This document shows positions 1 to 9,211 of a DNA stretch of 64,000 nucleotides, one piece after another. A program made the position numbers and the translations under genes. The stretch comes from Mobiluncus porci. Lineage in GTDB: Bacteria; Actinomycetota; Actinomycetes; Actinomycetales; Actinomycetaceae. Where the stretch lies: positions 62,001-126,000 of the forward strand of contig NZ_VUMY01000003.1 of the NCBI RefSeq assembly GCF_009695935.1, given 5' to 3'. Under the pieces are notes generated by a model. It ran no database searches. It saw nothing but the letters and a program-made list of their open reading frames with translations, and was not told the origin of the DNA. Positions within the stretch are counted from its first letter, which is position 1. The number at the start of each line of letters is the position of its first letter.

Positions 1-3000
1 AGAAACCGTTTGTTCTGGCGCGTCGCCACACTTCACGGTGAACGTAAACGCCTTGTCTTTGAGTGGGTTCTCGTCGACGTTGAAGGACTTCGTCAAAGTG
101 AAGTAGCCCTGCTTGTGCTTGTAGGTGTTTGTGGCTTCAATGACCAGGACGGTGCCGTCTTTCGGTACATCGAAGGAGTACTCGTCCTTTACGGGAGCAG
201 AGTTTCCTGCTTTGAAGGTTACGTCTTCAAAAGTGGTGTTGGCTGGGTCGGAGGGATCAGCGGAAAGCTCTTTCACAGTGCAGTGCTGGCCGGCTTTAAT
301 GTTGGCCGTTACCGGAACCGCTTTGCCGTTGGCGGGAACGGTGACTTTCTGGTCGCCTTGTCCGCAGTTGTAGGTGAAGTTAAAGTTACCGGTAATTGCT
401 TCGCCTGAGTCGGAGTACTTCGCGATCTTCTTGATGGAGAAGGAAGCATTCGACGGCTGGTAGTAGTTCAGGAAGGTGACTCCGGCGATCTTGTTGGCTT
501 CGATGGCGCCAACCGTGATGGTGCCGTTCTGGGAGTTGCTGCCGTTGGAGGACGCGGCGGAAACCGTCACGTTGTATCCGGCGGGAGCCGTCGGGCTGGT
601 TTCCGTGATGGTGCACTGGGTGCCAACCTTGAGACCGTCAACCTCATAGGTCCAGCTTCCGTTGTTGGGGAGCCAGAAAACTCCGCCTTCCTGGCTGTCT
701 GCACAGCTATAGGTGAACTGGAAGGTCTGGTTCGGGTTCGCGGCAGCGGCCTGATCCTTGTCGATGCCTTCGACGGTCTTGGTGACCTTGAAACCGCCGG
801 TGAGGTCGTTGTAGTTGTTGGTCGCAACCACCTTGACCCTACCGCCGTTCGCGGGAACCACGAAGGGGTAGTTAGCGGTGAGAGTCGACGTGCCGGCTTC
901 AGAGCGGGTCGAGAACTGGGCGGTCCGACCGGAGGCAACCGGGATCGAGGTGTTCGTCGTCGTGTCCGTCACGGTGAACGGAGTGTAGTTCGAGCCGGTG
1001 GACTGCGGAACGACCGTGGAGGAGGTGTAGGTTTCCACAACCTCGCAGACTTCGCCCGGAGTCACGTTCAAAACCGTCTGGCTGACCCCAGCCAGGGTGG
1101 GGATTTCGTTGGCAGCACCGCCGCGAGCCGGAGCATACAGCGTCTTGGTCGCGCCTTCGCCGCAGGTCACGGTGAAGGTGACATTGCCCTGGGCGGAGGC
1201 AGCAGCTCCCGCTCCGACCTTCTCGAGAACGAGGGTGGCTTGGGGCTGCGTCTTCTTGATGATGACGGTCTGATCCGGGTTGATGCCGTTGTGCGAGGCA
1301 ATGATGGCGCCGGTGGTGGGATCCTTCAAGACCTCTTCGTAATAGAACTTGTCGCCCTCATTGACATCCGCATAGTTGAGTTCCTTGGAGAACAGTCCCT
1401 GCCAGACATCGGTTCCGTCCTGGTCGGACATGACGTTGGCAGTTGCGAGTTCAACCCCGCGCTGCTCACCGTTGCTCGACAAGTGCGTCAAGGTGGAGGT
1501 CAGGGTGTAGGGGGTGTTCGGCTTCAGGTTTTCGTACTTCACGTCGTCAGTCAAAGTGACGGAAGCGCCGGGGGTGAGAGTGGCGGTTTCCGCCTGACCG
1601 AGGTTGCTTTCCAAGCCGTTAACCTTCGCGGTTGTCCCGATGCTCGGGTTGCTCGGCTGCGGGCAGGCTCCACCGGAGACAGTCAGTTCACCAGAGACAT
1701 TGACCGGCACGCCGTCGAGGATGATCTGAGCCTGGTAGTGTTTATACTTCATGGTCAGACCGGGAATCAAAGCGTCGCCAACGAAACCGATCTTGAGGGT
1801 GCTGGGATCGCTGCCGGTGCAGACGCCGTTGGCGTAATCAAACTTGATGTAGAGCCCCTTCGAGAGTTCCTCCAGGGTCGGGTTAGTCACCTGCTGAGTC
1901 AGCTTCTCGTCTTTGTAGTAGCTGATCGTGACTCCCGAGTTTGCCTGCGGGGTCATCGTGACCTGAAGATTTGCAAGGTCGCCGTGGAACGTGTCATAGC
2001 CTTCCAGCACGACCTTATAAACATTCGCGGTGTTATCGGAAGTGGTGTAGGCAGCAACGGTCTTGAGCTGCAAGGCTTTGAGCATATCCGAGATAGTCTT
2101 CACCTTCTCAGACTGGCGCTTCTGCAGCTCCGCCTGGATTTCAGCAATCTTGGATTGGTCGGGATTATAACGATCCTTGAAGTAAGTTACATTGTAACCG
2201 CTGCTGATGTACCACACAAACCACTGCAACGTGCCGAGCTGCGTGTATGCAGACTGACCGAAGAGCGCTTTGTTCTTGTTATAGAGGTCGACAACATTAG
2301 CCAATTCCAATTCGTGAGCGGTACCCACATCGAAAGAACCAAAGCCAGCACCGGAGATGTTGATAGGGTTACCTTCCTTCGGAACGCTGGTGTTATCTGG
2401 CTCTATACAGAGCGCAGGATATTCCGTCCCGTCACTGGCTGTTAACGTGAACTTGCCACCAGTTGCTGTAGTATTCACCTGGGCAAGCATCACCCGCACT
2501 AAACCATTCTTTTTGAACAGTTGGTTTTCGCTGGCAGAACTTGTTATGGGATAGTTCCCAGTGTTCGTAAAGTAGCCGACCATGGTTCCTTTTCCGTTCA
2601 CCTCAAGGAACACACCGGGAACTGTTATCGGCAGCCCATTCGTACCATTCGTTTCCGTGGTCGGGCTCCACATCGGCGTCCCCATCTCTTCGTAGCCGAG
2701 AATCTGCCAATCATTAGCATTCAGCTCATTTACGGGGAGTTCCGAGATGTTGTTGTAGGACTGGCAGGAGTCCCCAGTCTTGGTCGGGAAGATGAGAGCC
2801 TGGGTGGCGCCAGTCTCGGAAGCATCGGAGGCAGTGTCTTCACTCGACTGGAGGCCGGATTCTCCCGCGCTCGGGGCGGACTCTTCCACCTCATCCGGGG
2901 TGGAGTCGCTCAGGGTCGCCTCGGGAGCGTCGCCGTTCGTCTCTTCTTCAAGGCTGTTTTCCGCCTCCTCGCTCAAACCAGGGGCGCGACGCAGCTCGGT

Positions 3001-3543
3001 TTCCTCGGGATCATTCGCCGAACGATCCGTCCCGTTAGCGTCGGCAGTTTCCTCACAGGTTCCCACGAATCTGGTGGGATACCAACAGGTGGTCTTATAG
3101 TTCAAACCATCTGTCGTGTTGCGCGTGGAAAAACCCCAACAGGAAGTGGCCTTGTAGACGATGCGACCGTACTTCGCGAGCTGACCGTCAGAGGACTTCT
3201 CTAGGGGAACCGTATCAAGGTAAGTCGAACTTGTCTCAGCCGAAGAATCACCTCTGGTCTGCCCAAACCTGACGATTTTCGAGGCTATCCCGCTGGAGAT
3301 GACCTTCCAATCCCCGGTCTGGGTCGTGCCGACGACCGTCGTGAAACTAGGTTTCTCGACGAGCTGCGCGCTGGCGTCAGCCGCCATTGATGGCATGACC
3401 AGACCGCCGATAGTCCAGGCAATAGCAACACCTACTGCCACAGCACCTGCAGCCCAGTTACGGGATTTCTTCTTAAAACCCACTTTCGTGAGTCCGGACG
3501 CGGCAGATCTGCTTTCCCGCGGTTTCCTGGTCATGTTATCCAT
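1..3543 (-). CDS. Thioester/VaFE/DUF5979 cell-wall surface adhesin (5' part; 3' end outside window)
   Basis: Open minus-strand frame from ATG at 3543 to the window edge (about 1,180 codons); GGAGG lies about 8 nt upstream of the start. Residues about 18-50 form a signal peptide: lysines, a hydrophobic core, then an Ala-X-Ala site. An acidic Ser/Glu-rich stretch follows (about 150-230). A thioester-type domain carries Cys379 in LCIEP and Gln440 in TLQWFVW, the usual Cys and Gln that form an internal thioester in Gram-positive adhesins. A VaFE-like segment lies near 650-700 (SVTLTDDVKYENL). Four DUF5979-like repeats start near 769, 913, 1030 and 1144; the first three show a paired-Cys pattern (for example NCG...QHCTVKE). 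The role inferred is covalent attachment to host surfaces. The sortase signal expected at the C-terminus is not in the window. Confidence 0.85.
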   Translation of the reverse strand, partial: MDNMTRKPRESRSAASGLTKVGFKKKSRNWAAGAVAVGVAIAWTIGGLVMPSMAADASAQLVEKPSFTTVVGTTQTGDWKVISSGIASKIVRFGQTRGDSSAETSSTYLDTVPLEKSSDGQLAKYGRIVYKATSCWGFSTRNTTDGLNYKTTCWYPTRFVGTCEETADANGTDRSANDPEETELRRAPGLSEEAENSLEEETNGDAPEATLSDSTPDEVEESAPSAGESGLQSSEDTASDASETGATQALIFPTKTGDSCQSYNNISELPVNELNANDWQILGYEEMGTPMWSPTTETNGTNGLPITVPGVFLEVNGKGTMVGYFTNTGNYPITSSASENQLFKKNGLVRVMLAQVNTTATGGKFTLTASDGTEYPALCIEPDNTSVPKEGNPINISGAGFGSFDVGTAHELELANVVDLYNKNKALFGQSAYTQLGTLQWFVWYISSGYNVTYFKDRYNPDQSKIAEIQAELQKRQSEKVKTISDMLKALQLKTVAAYTTSDNTANVYKVVLEGYDTFHGDLANLQVTMTPQANSGVTISYYKDEKLTQQVTNPTLEELSKGLYIKFDYANGVCTGSDPSTLKIGFVGDALIPGLTMKYKHYQAQIILDGVPVNVSGELTVSGGACPQPSNPSIGTTAKVNGLESNLGQAETATLTPGASVTLTDDVKYENLKPNTPYTLTSTLTHLSSNGEQRGVELATANVMSDQDGTDVWQGLFSKELNYADVNEGDKFYYEEVLKDPTTGAIIASHNGINPDQTVIIKKTQPQATLVLEKVGAGAAASAQGNVTFTVTCGEGATKTLYAPARGGAANEIPTLAGVSQTVLNVTPGEVCEVVETYTSSTVVPQSTGSNYTPFTVTDTTTNTSIPVASGRTAQFSTRSEAGTSTLTANYPFVVPANGGRVKVVATNNYNDLTGGFKVTKTVEGIDKDQAAAANPNQTFQFTYSCADSQEGGVFWLPNNGSWTYEVDGLKVGTQCTITETSPTAPAGYNVTVSAASSNGSNSQNGTITVGAIEANKIAGVTFLNYYQPSNASFSIKKIAKYSDSGEAITGNFNFTYNCGQGDQKVTVPANGKAVPVTANIKAGQHCTVKELSADPSDPANTTFEDVTFKAGNSAPVKDEYSFDVPKDGTVLVIEATNTYKHKQGYFTLTKSFNVDENPLKDKAFTFTVKCGDAPEQTVS

Positions 3544-3572
3544 AGAGGATCCCTCCGATTATTCAAATTTCG

Positions 3573-3593
3573 CTGCCGCTTCCTAGGCGGCAG
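3573..3593 (-). promoter_or_regulatory. Small hairpin in the 5' leader of the adhesin gene
   Basis: Inverted repeat CTGCCGC (3573-3579) / GCGGCAG (3587-3593) with a 7-nt loop, 30-50 nt upstream of the adhesin ATG. It would lie in the 5' untranslated leader. Function is unknown; it could stabilise the leader or attenuate transcription. Confidence 0.3.
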
Positions 3594-3971
3594 ACACTCC
3601 TCCTACATATACAGTAATTAAGATTACCATGGCTTTCAGCCAATTCCAAGAGTACTGTAAGTATTGTGCTGACAATCTCAACTCTGCGCACTTAAGTTTC
3701 GGTTAGCCTTGGATCTGTTTTAGGGAATCTCAGGAAAAACGCGCTAAATTCGCGATGCTTGAGGTCGCTTGTCAGGTCTTATTCAGAATTGAAACCTGGA
3801 TTTGTAAATTCAATGTCAGACTTTTCAAAGAGTAAATTATGCGTAAAGTCGGATAGATTTCCGCGGAATCTCGACTTCCTGACCCGTTTCCTGAAAAACC
3901 CCCGAGAATCCCCATCCTTTCCTGATAACCCAATTATTCCCGAAAACCTGGACTCAAGCAAGAACTCCTAG
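3594..3971. other. AT-rich non-coding spacer upstream of the adhesin
   Basis: No convincing gene. Overlapping open frames on both strands at 3759-3971 have no good ribosome site and mirror each other. The stretch probably holds the adhesin promoter, but I could not assign -35/-10 boxes with confidence. Confidence 0.5.
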
Positions 3972-4411
3972 CTAGAAAAGCAGAGCCGCCTCCACGCCGA
4001 CAATCAAAGAAAGCGAAACGAGGCTAACCAACAAAACACCTAAAAACAACAAACCTGGTGAGGCGCTTCGGAAAGAGAATGCCGCGACCCAAAAATCTCG
4101 CCCAAAAATACACCCCCAGTATGACGTGTCAGTCGGCTCCGGATAATACTTGGCAAACTTCCGCCAATGATTCAGTTTCTGAAGCCGAACGGTGTGATTC
4201 CGACCCAGATTGCGCTCATGAGATCCAAGATTGGTAAAGCCACGATAGCCCACGCGCTTCAAATATTTCCCAGCAGCCTCGAAACCTGTCGGCGGCGTCC
4301 AGCCGCGGCTACCAGCCGCAGCGAAATCAACAACCACAGTATAGCGACGACGATTAAAGCCACACTCGGCAAGCCCAGAGAATTTCCCCGGAAAACCCCC
4401 GGCGGAAACAT
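3972..4411 (-). pseudogene. Possible frameshifted small membrane protein (DUF6199-like remnant)
   Basis: Two overlapping minus-strand frames together look like one short membrane protein. The first, readable from ATG 4411 to 4259, encodes a hydrophobic helix (VALIVVAILWLLISL). The second, 4337 to 3972, carries the motif PEPTDTSY followed by a C-terminal hydrophobic helix (FLGVLLVSLVSLSLIVGV). Helix, EPSD-like motif, helix is the plan of small DUF6199-type proteins, so a frameshift between 4259 and 4337 is plausible. Neither frame has a clear ribosome site. It could also be chance reading of non-coding DNA. Confidence 0.3.
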
Positions 4412-4530
4412 CAAAACTACAGCCGGCTTAAGAGCCAGCCAACACATTTTTATGTTAGGACAATCGCGGACCATTGAGCTATCCTGCACACAGGGCAACG
4501 ATGCCCCATAGAATCAAAGGAGAATTAGTT

Positions 4531-5448
4531 ATGAGTATTAACATTCAAAACGTTGCAGTCCTTGGAACCGGAGTTCTCGGCTCTCAAATCATCATGCAGA
4601 ACGCTTGGGCTGGGAAAAACGTGGTGGCCTACGACATCAGCGACGAAATACTCGCCAAACTGCCGGAACGCTGGGAATGGCTGCGGGGACACTACCTGAA
4701 AGATATTCCCCACTACAGCAAGGAGCTGTTTGACGAGGCAGTAACCCGAATCACCGCCTCAACCGACTTGAAACAAGCCGTAGCGAACGCAGATCTCGTG
4801 ATTGAGGCTGTACCAGAGATACTGGATTTGAAAAAACAAGTGTGGGCAGAGGTGAACAAAGCCGCTCCGGAACATGCGATTTTCGTCACCAACACGTCAT
4901 CCCTGCGTCCCTCCGATTTCATGGAAGCAACCGGGCGACCAGAACATTTCACAACCCTTCACTTCGCTAACCTGGTCTGGCGCAACAACACCGGCGAAGT
5001 GATGCGCACCCCAAAGACCTCAGACGAAACCTTCAACACCGTTTTAGATTTCGCCAAGTCAATTAACCTCGTGCCAATCCCTATCCAAAAAGAAGTCCCC
5101 GGCTACCTGTTGAACTCACTGCTCATCCCATTTTTGAACGCGGCTGCGGACCTGTGGGTGAACGGCCACGCCTCACCAGAAGACATCGACAACACCTGGC
5201 ATGTCGCGACAAAATCCGCGAAATCACCGTTTGAAATGTACGATGTCGTTGGTTTCAATGTCGCCTACAACATTAACCGCGCACGCAAAGGCGAAGCTGA
5301 AGGTTCATTCGCCTGGCTGCTGAAACACCAAATCGATAAAGGAGTGACCGGTCTAGCCAGCGGTAAAGGATTCTACCTATACGACAAAGAGGGCAACATC
5401 ACCGGCCCCAACCCGGACATGGTGTCCCCCGAAGCGGCCGCGAAATAG
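4531..5448 (+). CDS. 3-hydroxyacyl-CoA dehydrogenase (NAD-binding)
   Basis: 305 residues from ATG 4531, chosen over an upstream in-frame start because AAAGGAG sits 8 nt before it. The N-terminal Rossmann fold has the dinucleotide motif GTGVLG at residues 12-17. VTNTSSL and the His in LHFANLVW (residue 144) match the 3-hydroxybutyryl-CoA dehydrogenase active-site region. A C-terminal all-helical domain follows, of the size usual for the single-domain enzyme. It would oxidise 3-hydroxyacyl-CoA to 3-ketoacyl-CoA with NAD, or run in reverse, in short-chain acyl metabolism. No thiolase or crotonase gene is adjacent, so the true substrate is open. A strong inverted repeat follows the stop. Confidence 0.85.
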   Translation: MSINIQNVAVLGTGVLGSQIIMQNAWAGKNVVAYDISDEILAKLPERWEWLRGHYLKDIPHYSKELFDEAVTRITASTDLKQAVANADLVIEAVPEILDLKKQVWAEVNKAAPEHAIFVTNTSSLRPSDFMEATGRPEHFTTLHFANLVWRNNTGEVMRTPKTSDETFNTVLDFAKSINLVPIPIQKEVPGYLLNSLLIPFLNAAADLWVNGHASPEDIDNTWHVATKSAKSPFEMYDVVGFNVAYNINRARKGEAEGSFAWLLKHQIDKGVTGLASGKGFYLYDKEGNITGPNPDMVSPEAAAK

Positions 5449-5465
5449 CAGGAAACAACCAGCCG

Positions 5466-5507
5466 CCGTGGCGTGGAGGAGCTTTATGAGACCCCTCCAC
5501 GCCACGG
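5466..5507 (+). terminator. Hairpin terminator after the 3-hydroxyacyl-CoA dehydrogenase gene
   Basis: Perfect 14-bp inverted repeat CCGTGGCGTGGAGG (5466-5479) / CCTCCACGCCACGG (5494-5507), 14-nt loop, starting 18 nt after the stop codon. There is no U-tract, as is common for actinobacterial hairpin terminators. Confidence 0.65.
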
Positions 5508-5564
5508 GTGTAAGGTATCAACCGTAAAGAACACAGTGCTCAACCAGCAACACTGCGAAGTCTA

Positions 5565-6866
5565 GTGAAAGATGCGGATATGGTTGCGAATACTCTCAGT
5601 CTCGAAGAACTGTTTACAGCGGCAAAAGCAATAGAACCAGATGTTATCTCCTGGCGGCACCATTTGCATCAACATCCAGAACTGTCTAATCGGGAAGTGA
5701 AAACCGCTCAATACATCGCACAACGGTTACATGATTTCGGTTTTAACCCCAATGAGATACATGAACAGGTAGGCGGCACCGGGGTTTTAGCGTGCCTGTC
5801 CGGCAAACACCCTGGAAAAGGAGTTTTGCTTCGCGCCGACATTGACGCGCTACCTGTGAAAGAAGAAAGCGACCTGCCGTATAAATCGAACCAGGTTCAG
5901 GAATACGTTGGCGGGTCGTTTCCGGTAGCTCACGCCTGCGGACATGACTGCCACATTTCGATGCTTTTAGGGGCGGCACAGATACTCGCCACCCGACGGG
6001 AACAAATCCACGGAACCGTCTATTTTGCTTTCCAACCAGCCGAGGAAGGAGCTCCAGGCGAAGAAACCGGAGGCGCAGCATTCATGCTTTCCAGCCCAGA
6101 GTTTCACGACCTGGATCCACGCCCTAGCCTGGCGTTCGGGATGCATGTCACCCCAGCGCCCACCGGCATGGTCGGGTGGACTCCAAACGTCCAGCACGCC
6201 GCCTCAGAAATGCTGAAAATAACTGTCACCGGGGAGCAAGTACACGGTTCCTCCCCGTGGGCGGGACGCGACCCCCTGCCCCCCGCGGCCGACATCATTT
6301 CCGCGATGGGTCAGCTTTACCGTCAATTCGACGCCAAAGACGCTTTCACGATCAGCATCGGCCACGTCGAGGACAAGGGACGTTTCAATATCGTCGGCGA
6401 ACACGTCACACTCTTCGGTACAGTCCGTTGCCTCAATGCTGAACTCATTACCGATATAAACGCCGCGATAGCGCGCACCTGCCGCAATATAGCCGCCGCC
6501 TATAACTGTGTAGGCGAAGTGGAATTCCTCCAACAGGTACCCGCAGTTGTTAACCGCCCGGAAACCATCGCTGCCCTTCAACCAGGTCTGACAGCCGCCG
6601 CTGGCGGCGAAGACCACGTGTTCACTCCCCCCGCATCATTAGGCTACGATGATGTTTCCGAGTTCATAAACACCTACGGGGGAATGTATGCGCTACTCGG
6701 AGTTCAAGATGTGGAGTTAGTCCCCGACGGCATACCGCAGGCAACTCCCGGCGGGAAAGGATTCGCCCCGAATCATTCCCCCCGCTTCTACGCTAACGAT
6801 GAGGCTCTCCTCACTGGTGTGCGGATGCACCTGGCGGTAGTCGCTCAGCACCTGGCCTCAGCCTGA
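5565..6866 (+). CDS. M20-family amidohydrolase (hippurate/N-acyl-amino-acid hydrolase type)
   Basis: 433 residues from GTG 5565; ATG 5580 is an equally plausible start as neither has a strong ribosome site. Metal-site motifs of the M20/M40 family are present: RADIDALPVKEE near residue 90, HACGHDCH near 123 and FQPAEEG near 155, with a late His in GFAPNHSP. The central part fits the small dimerisation domain inserted into the catalytic domain. Such enzymes are cytosolic and hydrolyse N-acyl or aryl-acyl amino acids with two bound metals. The exact substrate cannot be told. It stands alone, with the hairpin of the preceding gene 58 nt upstream. Confidence 0.88.
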   Translation: MKDADMVANTLSLEELFTAAKAIEPDVISWRHHLHQHPELSNREVKTAQYIAQRLHDFGFNPNEIHEQVGGTGVLACLSGKHPGKGVLLRADIDALPVKEESDLPYKSNQVQEYVGGSFPVAHACGHDCHISMLLGAAQILATRREQIHGTVYFAFQPAEEGAPGEETGGAAFMLSSPEFHDLDPRPSLAFGMHVTPAPTGMVGWTPNVQHAASEMLKITVTGEQVHGSSPWAGRDPLPPAADIISAMGQLYRQFDAKDAFTISIGHVEDKGRFNIVGEHVTLFGTVRCLNAELITDINAAIARTCRNIAAAYNCVGEVEFLQQVPAVVNRPETIAALQPGLTAAAGGEDHVFTPPASLGYDDVSEFINTYGGMYALLGVQDVELVPDGIPQATPGGKGFAPNHSPRFYANDEALLTGVRMHLAVVAQHLASA

Positions 6867-6924
6867 TACTCGCTTAAAGGTTAATTCAGCAGACCATAGG
6901 TGAGCTAGATTTCCACTCCCCGAG

Positions 6925-7428
6925 CTACTCTGCTAGATTCACCAAAATGTGATTGACGATATCTTTACGATTAATCGTCCCGATGAGTTTCCCCTGTTTC
7001 AGAACAGAAACTTTTTTGATATGTCGCTCGGAAAGCGCTTGGCACACTTCCTTAAATGAAGCAGACGCGTCCACGAAAACAACCCGTTTTGTTGCAATGG
7101 AAGTCACCTTTTGAACAAGAATTTTCCGAAACCTGTTCTCCTCGCTCTGTCTCTCCTCGGTAAACAGCAAATCAGGAACATAGCTATAGAAATCGGCCAG
7201 CGCAGCGGTTGCGACCTCGTTTCCGAACTCACGCAAAACATCACCTACAGAGAGAAAAGCGATAATCGCGCCGTGTTTATCAATAATCGGAGCATTAGTG
7301 GTTCCGTTTTTGTTGAACAGTTTCAAAGCGTCGCGCACCGTGGCCGTATTATCAATCGAAAGCGAATCATGTAAAACCATTCCCTCCGCTGGCATGACCC
7401 CGCGCCGCCAATCAAAAATTTTTAACAT
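6925..7428 (-). CDS. Stand-alone CBS-pair protein
   Basis: About 167 residues from ATG 7428 (MLKIFDWRRG); an in-frame ATG at 7461 would add 11 residues and has no better ribosome site. Two CBS motifs fill the protein: the first contains ATVRDALKLF and APIIDKHGAIIAFLSVGDV, the second ASFKEVCQALSERHIKKVSV and GKLIGTINRKDIV. No catalytic or membrane domain is attached. CBS pairs bind adenosine nucleotides, so a regulatory or energy-sensing role is likely, but the partner is unknown. The gene is AT-richer than its neighbours and lies alone between a plus-strand gene and a non-coding gap, which may mean recent acquisition. Confidence 0.75.
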   Translation of the reverse strand: MLKIFDWRRGVMPAEGMVLHDSLSIDNTATVRDALKLFNKNGTTNAPIIDKHGAIIAFLSVGDVLREFGNEVATAALADFYSYVPDLLFTEERQSEENRFRKILVQKVTSIATKRVVFVDASASFKEVCQALSERHIKKVSVLKQGKLIGTINRKDIVNHILVNLAE

Positions 7429-7461
7429 GATTATTTGTTTCTTTGTCAAATATGATCGCAT

Positions 7462-7776
7462 GTCGCTCTTACACTAACAACACTCACTTGTTGTCGACAC
7501 TTTGCCGTCGACTCGTTTTAAGCATTCTAATAATGCGGAAAGAGTATAGCTCTTCAGAATACGGTTGTCTATATAGAAACGAAAAAGAACAAAACCCCCA
7601 TAGTAATTGATTTTTATGCCGAACAAGGGATAGTATGCGTCGTTAAACACAGCGCCTTAGCCTGACGGGTGAGGCAGATTCATTCTTATAGGAAAGAATG
7701 TAAAAGAGACTTCGGGCGCACAGCAATAAACCTGACTGTCAAGACAGGTTTTAGTTCCCGAAACCGTTTAGAAACG
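7462..7776. other. AT-rich gap between the CBS gene and the broken SDR gene
   Basis: 315 bases without a credible gene. The left part is very AT-rich and probably contains the CBS gene promoter. The right part holds the SDR terminator hairpin described separately. Confidence 0.6.
7728..7751 (-). terminator. Hairpin downstream of the SDR pseudogene
   Basis: AAACCTG (7728-7734) / CAGGTTT (7745-7751) with a 10-nt loop, about 25 bp past the SDR stop as read on minus and followed by a short T-containing run. Weak stem, so confidence is moderate. Confidence 0.4.
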
Positions 7777-8592
7777 CTACATTCTCTTGTCTATGTGGCG
7801 CGGCTCATGCCAAATATCGGGGCCACGACCATTTACGGTCGTGTCAAAACCGCCGTCAATATAAATGATTTGACCCGTCATGGAAGCGTTAGCCTCAGAA
7901 ACTAGGAAAGCCAACACTGCTCCAATTGCACCCGGTTCCACCGCTCCGTTCAAAGGTGCAGGCATAGCATCGAAAGCCATCCGGTTTCCTTCTTCAGTTG
8001 AGAGCAGTTCTGCTGTCATCGCGGTTTTCACTACACCCGGCCCTACCGCATTAATAGCAATGCCCTTACCAGCGAACTCATCGGTAGGCGCCACCCGACG
8101 CACCCAGGTTGCAATCGCCCGCTTTGAGGCAGAATAGTTCGAATACGAGGCCATAAAACCCTGGGAGGCAAGAGACTGTCCGCGCGCCAACGCTTCTTCC
8201 TTAGTTCCATCTAAAAGCAGTGTAACTAGCTCATAATCGGTTGGCTGCAGGCTGGCTCCCGAAGAAGTGACTGCCACCCGCGGAGAACTAGAGCGCTCCA
8301 GCAGAGGCTTCAGCGCCAGGATTGAATCGATCGCCCCATAATAGTTGACCGTCAAATCCAGGGGAGAATTGCTTTGCGTGCCTGCGTTTGCAACCACCCC
8401 GTCTATATGATCATGGGTCTTGGAAATCTCATCGACCATTGCGGCAATAGAATCAGCATTACCAAGATCCACAGTTAAATCCGCGCCTTTAAGGTCCACG
8501 GTAATGGTATCGATGCCTTGTTTGTTTAAAATTTCTGCGGTGGCTTTGCCTATGCCTCAACCGGCACCGGTCACCACAACGGTTCGCGCCAT
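7777..8592 (-). pseudogene. Short-chain dehydrogenase/reductase with in-frame TGA at codon 12
   Basis: The frame opens at ATG 8592 (MARTVVVTGAG), hits TGA at 8559-8557, then continues in the same frame (GIGKATAEIL...) to the TAG at 7777. The stop falls inside the conserved TGxxxGIG cofactor motif, where Ser (TCA) or Arg (CGA) would need one base change to TGA. The rest is intact: catalytic YSASK within YSNYSASKR, NAVGPGVVKTAM, and C-terminal IYIDGGFD. The fold and length (271 codons) fit a classical SDR such as a 3-alpha-hydroxysteroid or alcohol dehydrogenase. An internal ATG at 8499 would yield a protein without the cofactor loop and probably inactive. Otherwise it is a sequencing error or a recent nonsense mutation. 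Confidence 0.85.
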
Positions 8593-8969
8593 AATATGTC
8601 CTTTCTACGTTGAAACCGACAGGTTTAGTATATCAAAACCTCGGATTTTTCATAACAGGAAAGCACTTGACGAAACCTCCCTCCCCATAGGGAAAACGCC
8701 CGAGCGCTGGAGCGGCGAAGATGGCGGGTATGAACATCACCATTAACTAGCGGCCAGCTATCTCAATAACCTACCCAAGCCAGTCCTCCACGGCTGGCTA
8801 TCTTCGTATCCCCCCCAGAGCTTGTTCAACCGCGATATACACGCAAATCAGCCCAACCTTTACGCGCCAACGCCAACCTTTTCGCATAACCCCAAAAACC
8901 AGGTATAAAACCCCAGCTCAAGGCAGCAATTTCGCGTAACCCTGTTTTGATACACCCAAAAGTGAAAAC
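8593..8969. other. Non-coding stretch between SDR pseudogene and tRNA block
   Basis: About 380 bases with no supported gene. The part next to 8592 should contain the SDR promoter. I see no repeat or RNA gene in the rest apart from the tRNA terminator at its right end. Confidence 0.5.
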
Positions 8970-9005
8970 GCCTGCTGGCGCGAAAATGTATCAACACCAG
9001 CAGGC
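8970..9005 (-). terminator. Rho-independent terminator of the tRNA-Ile/tRNA-Ala unit
   Basis: Arms GCCTGCTGG (8970-8978) / CCAGCAGGC (8997-9005). Read on minus, the hairpin begins 4 nt after the encoded CCA of tRNA-Ala and is followed by GTTTTCACTTTT, a T-rich tail. Confidence 0.8.
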
Positions 9006-9008
9006 ACT

Positions 9009-9084
9009 TGGTGGAGCTAGGGGGACTCGAACCCCCGACCCTCTGCTTGCAAAGCAGATGCGCTACCAACTGCGCTATAGCCCC
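9009..9084 (-). tRNA. tRNA-Ala (anticodon TGC)
   Basis: 76-nt cloverleaf on minus with 7-bp acceptor stem GGGGCTA/TAGCTCC, anticodon loop TTTGCAA, T-loop GGTTCGAGTCC and an encoded 3' CCA. It is transcribed after tRNA-Ile, 53 nt downstream of it, so the two are probably one transcript. In many actinobacteria this pair lies just after gyrA; here it is about 37 kb away. Confidence 0.95.
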
Positions 9085-9137
9085 GAAAACCGAATATCCT
9101 TGGAAATGCCCGCGTGAAAAACCTGATTCCACAACTG

Positions 9138-9211
9138 TGGGCCTAGCTGGGCTCGAACCAGCGACCTCAGTCTTATCAGGACTGCGCTCTAACCAACTGA
9201 GCTATAGGCCC
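9138..9211 (-). tRNA. tRNA-Ile (anticodon GAT)
   Basis: 74 nt plus untemplated CCA, on minus. Acceptor stem GGGCCTA/TAGGCCC, anticodon loop CTGATAA giving GAT, T-loop GGTTCGAGCC. The base after the acceptor stem is A, and the genome reads CAG next, so CCA must be added by the CCA-adding enzyme, which is also encoded in this window. Confidence 0.95.

Noticed and set aside
1240-2445. 401-codon plus-strand open frame
   Set aside because: It lies entirely opposite the adhesin, has no ribosome site or domain, and its composition mirrors the minus-strand gene.
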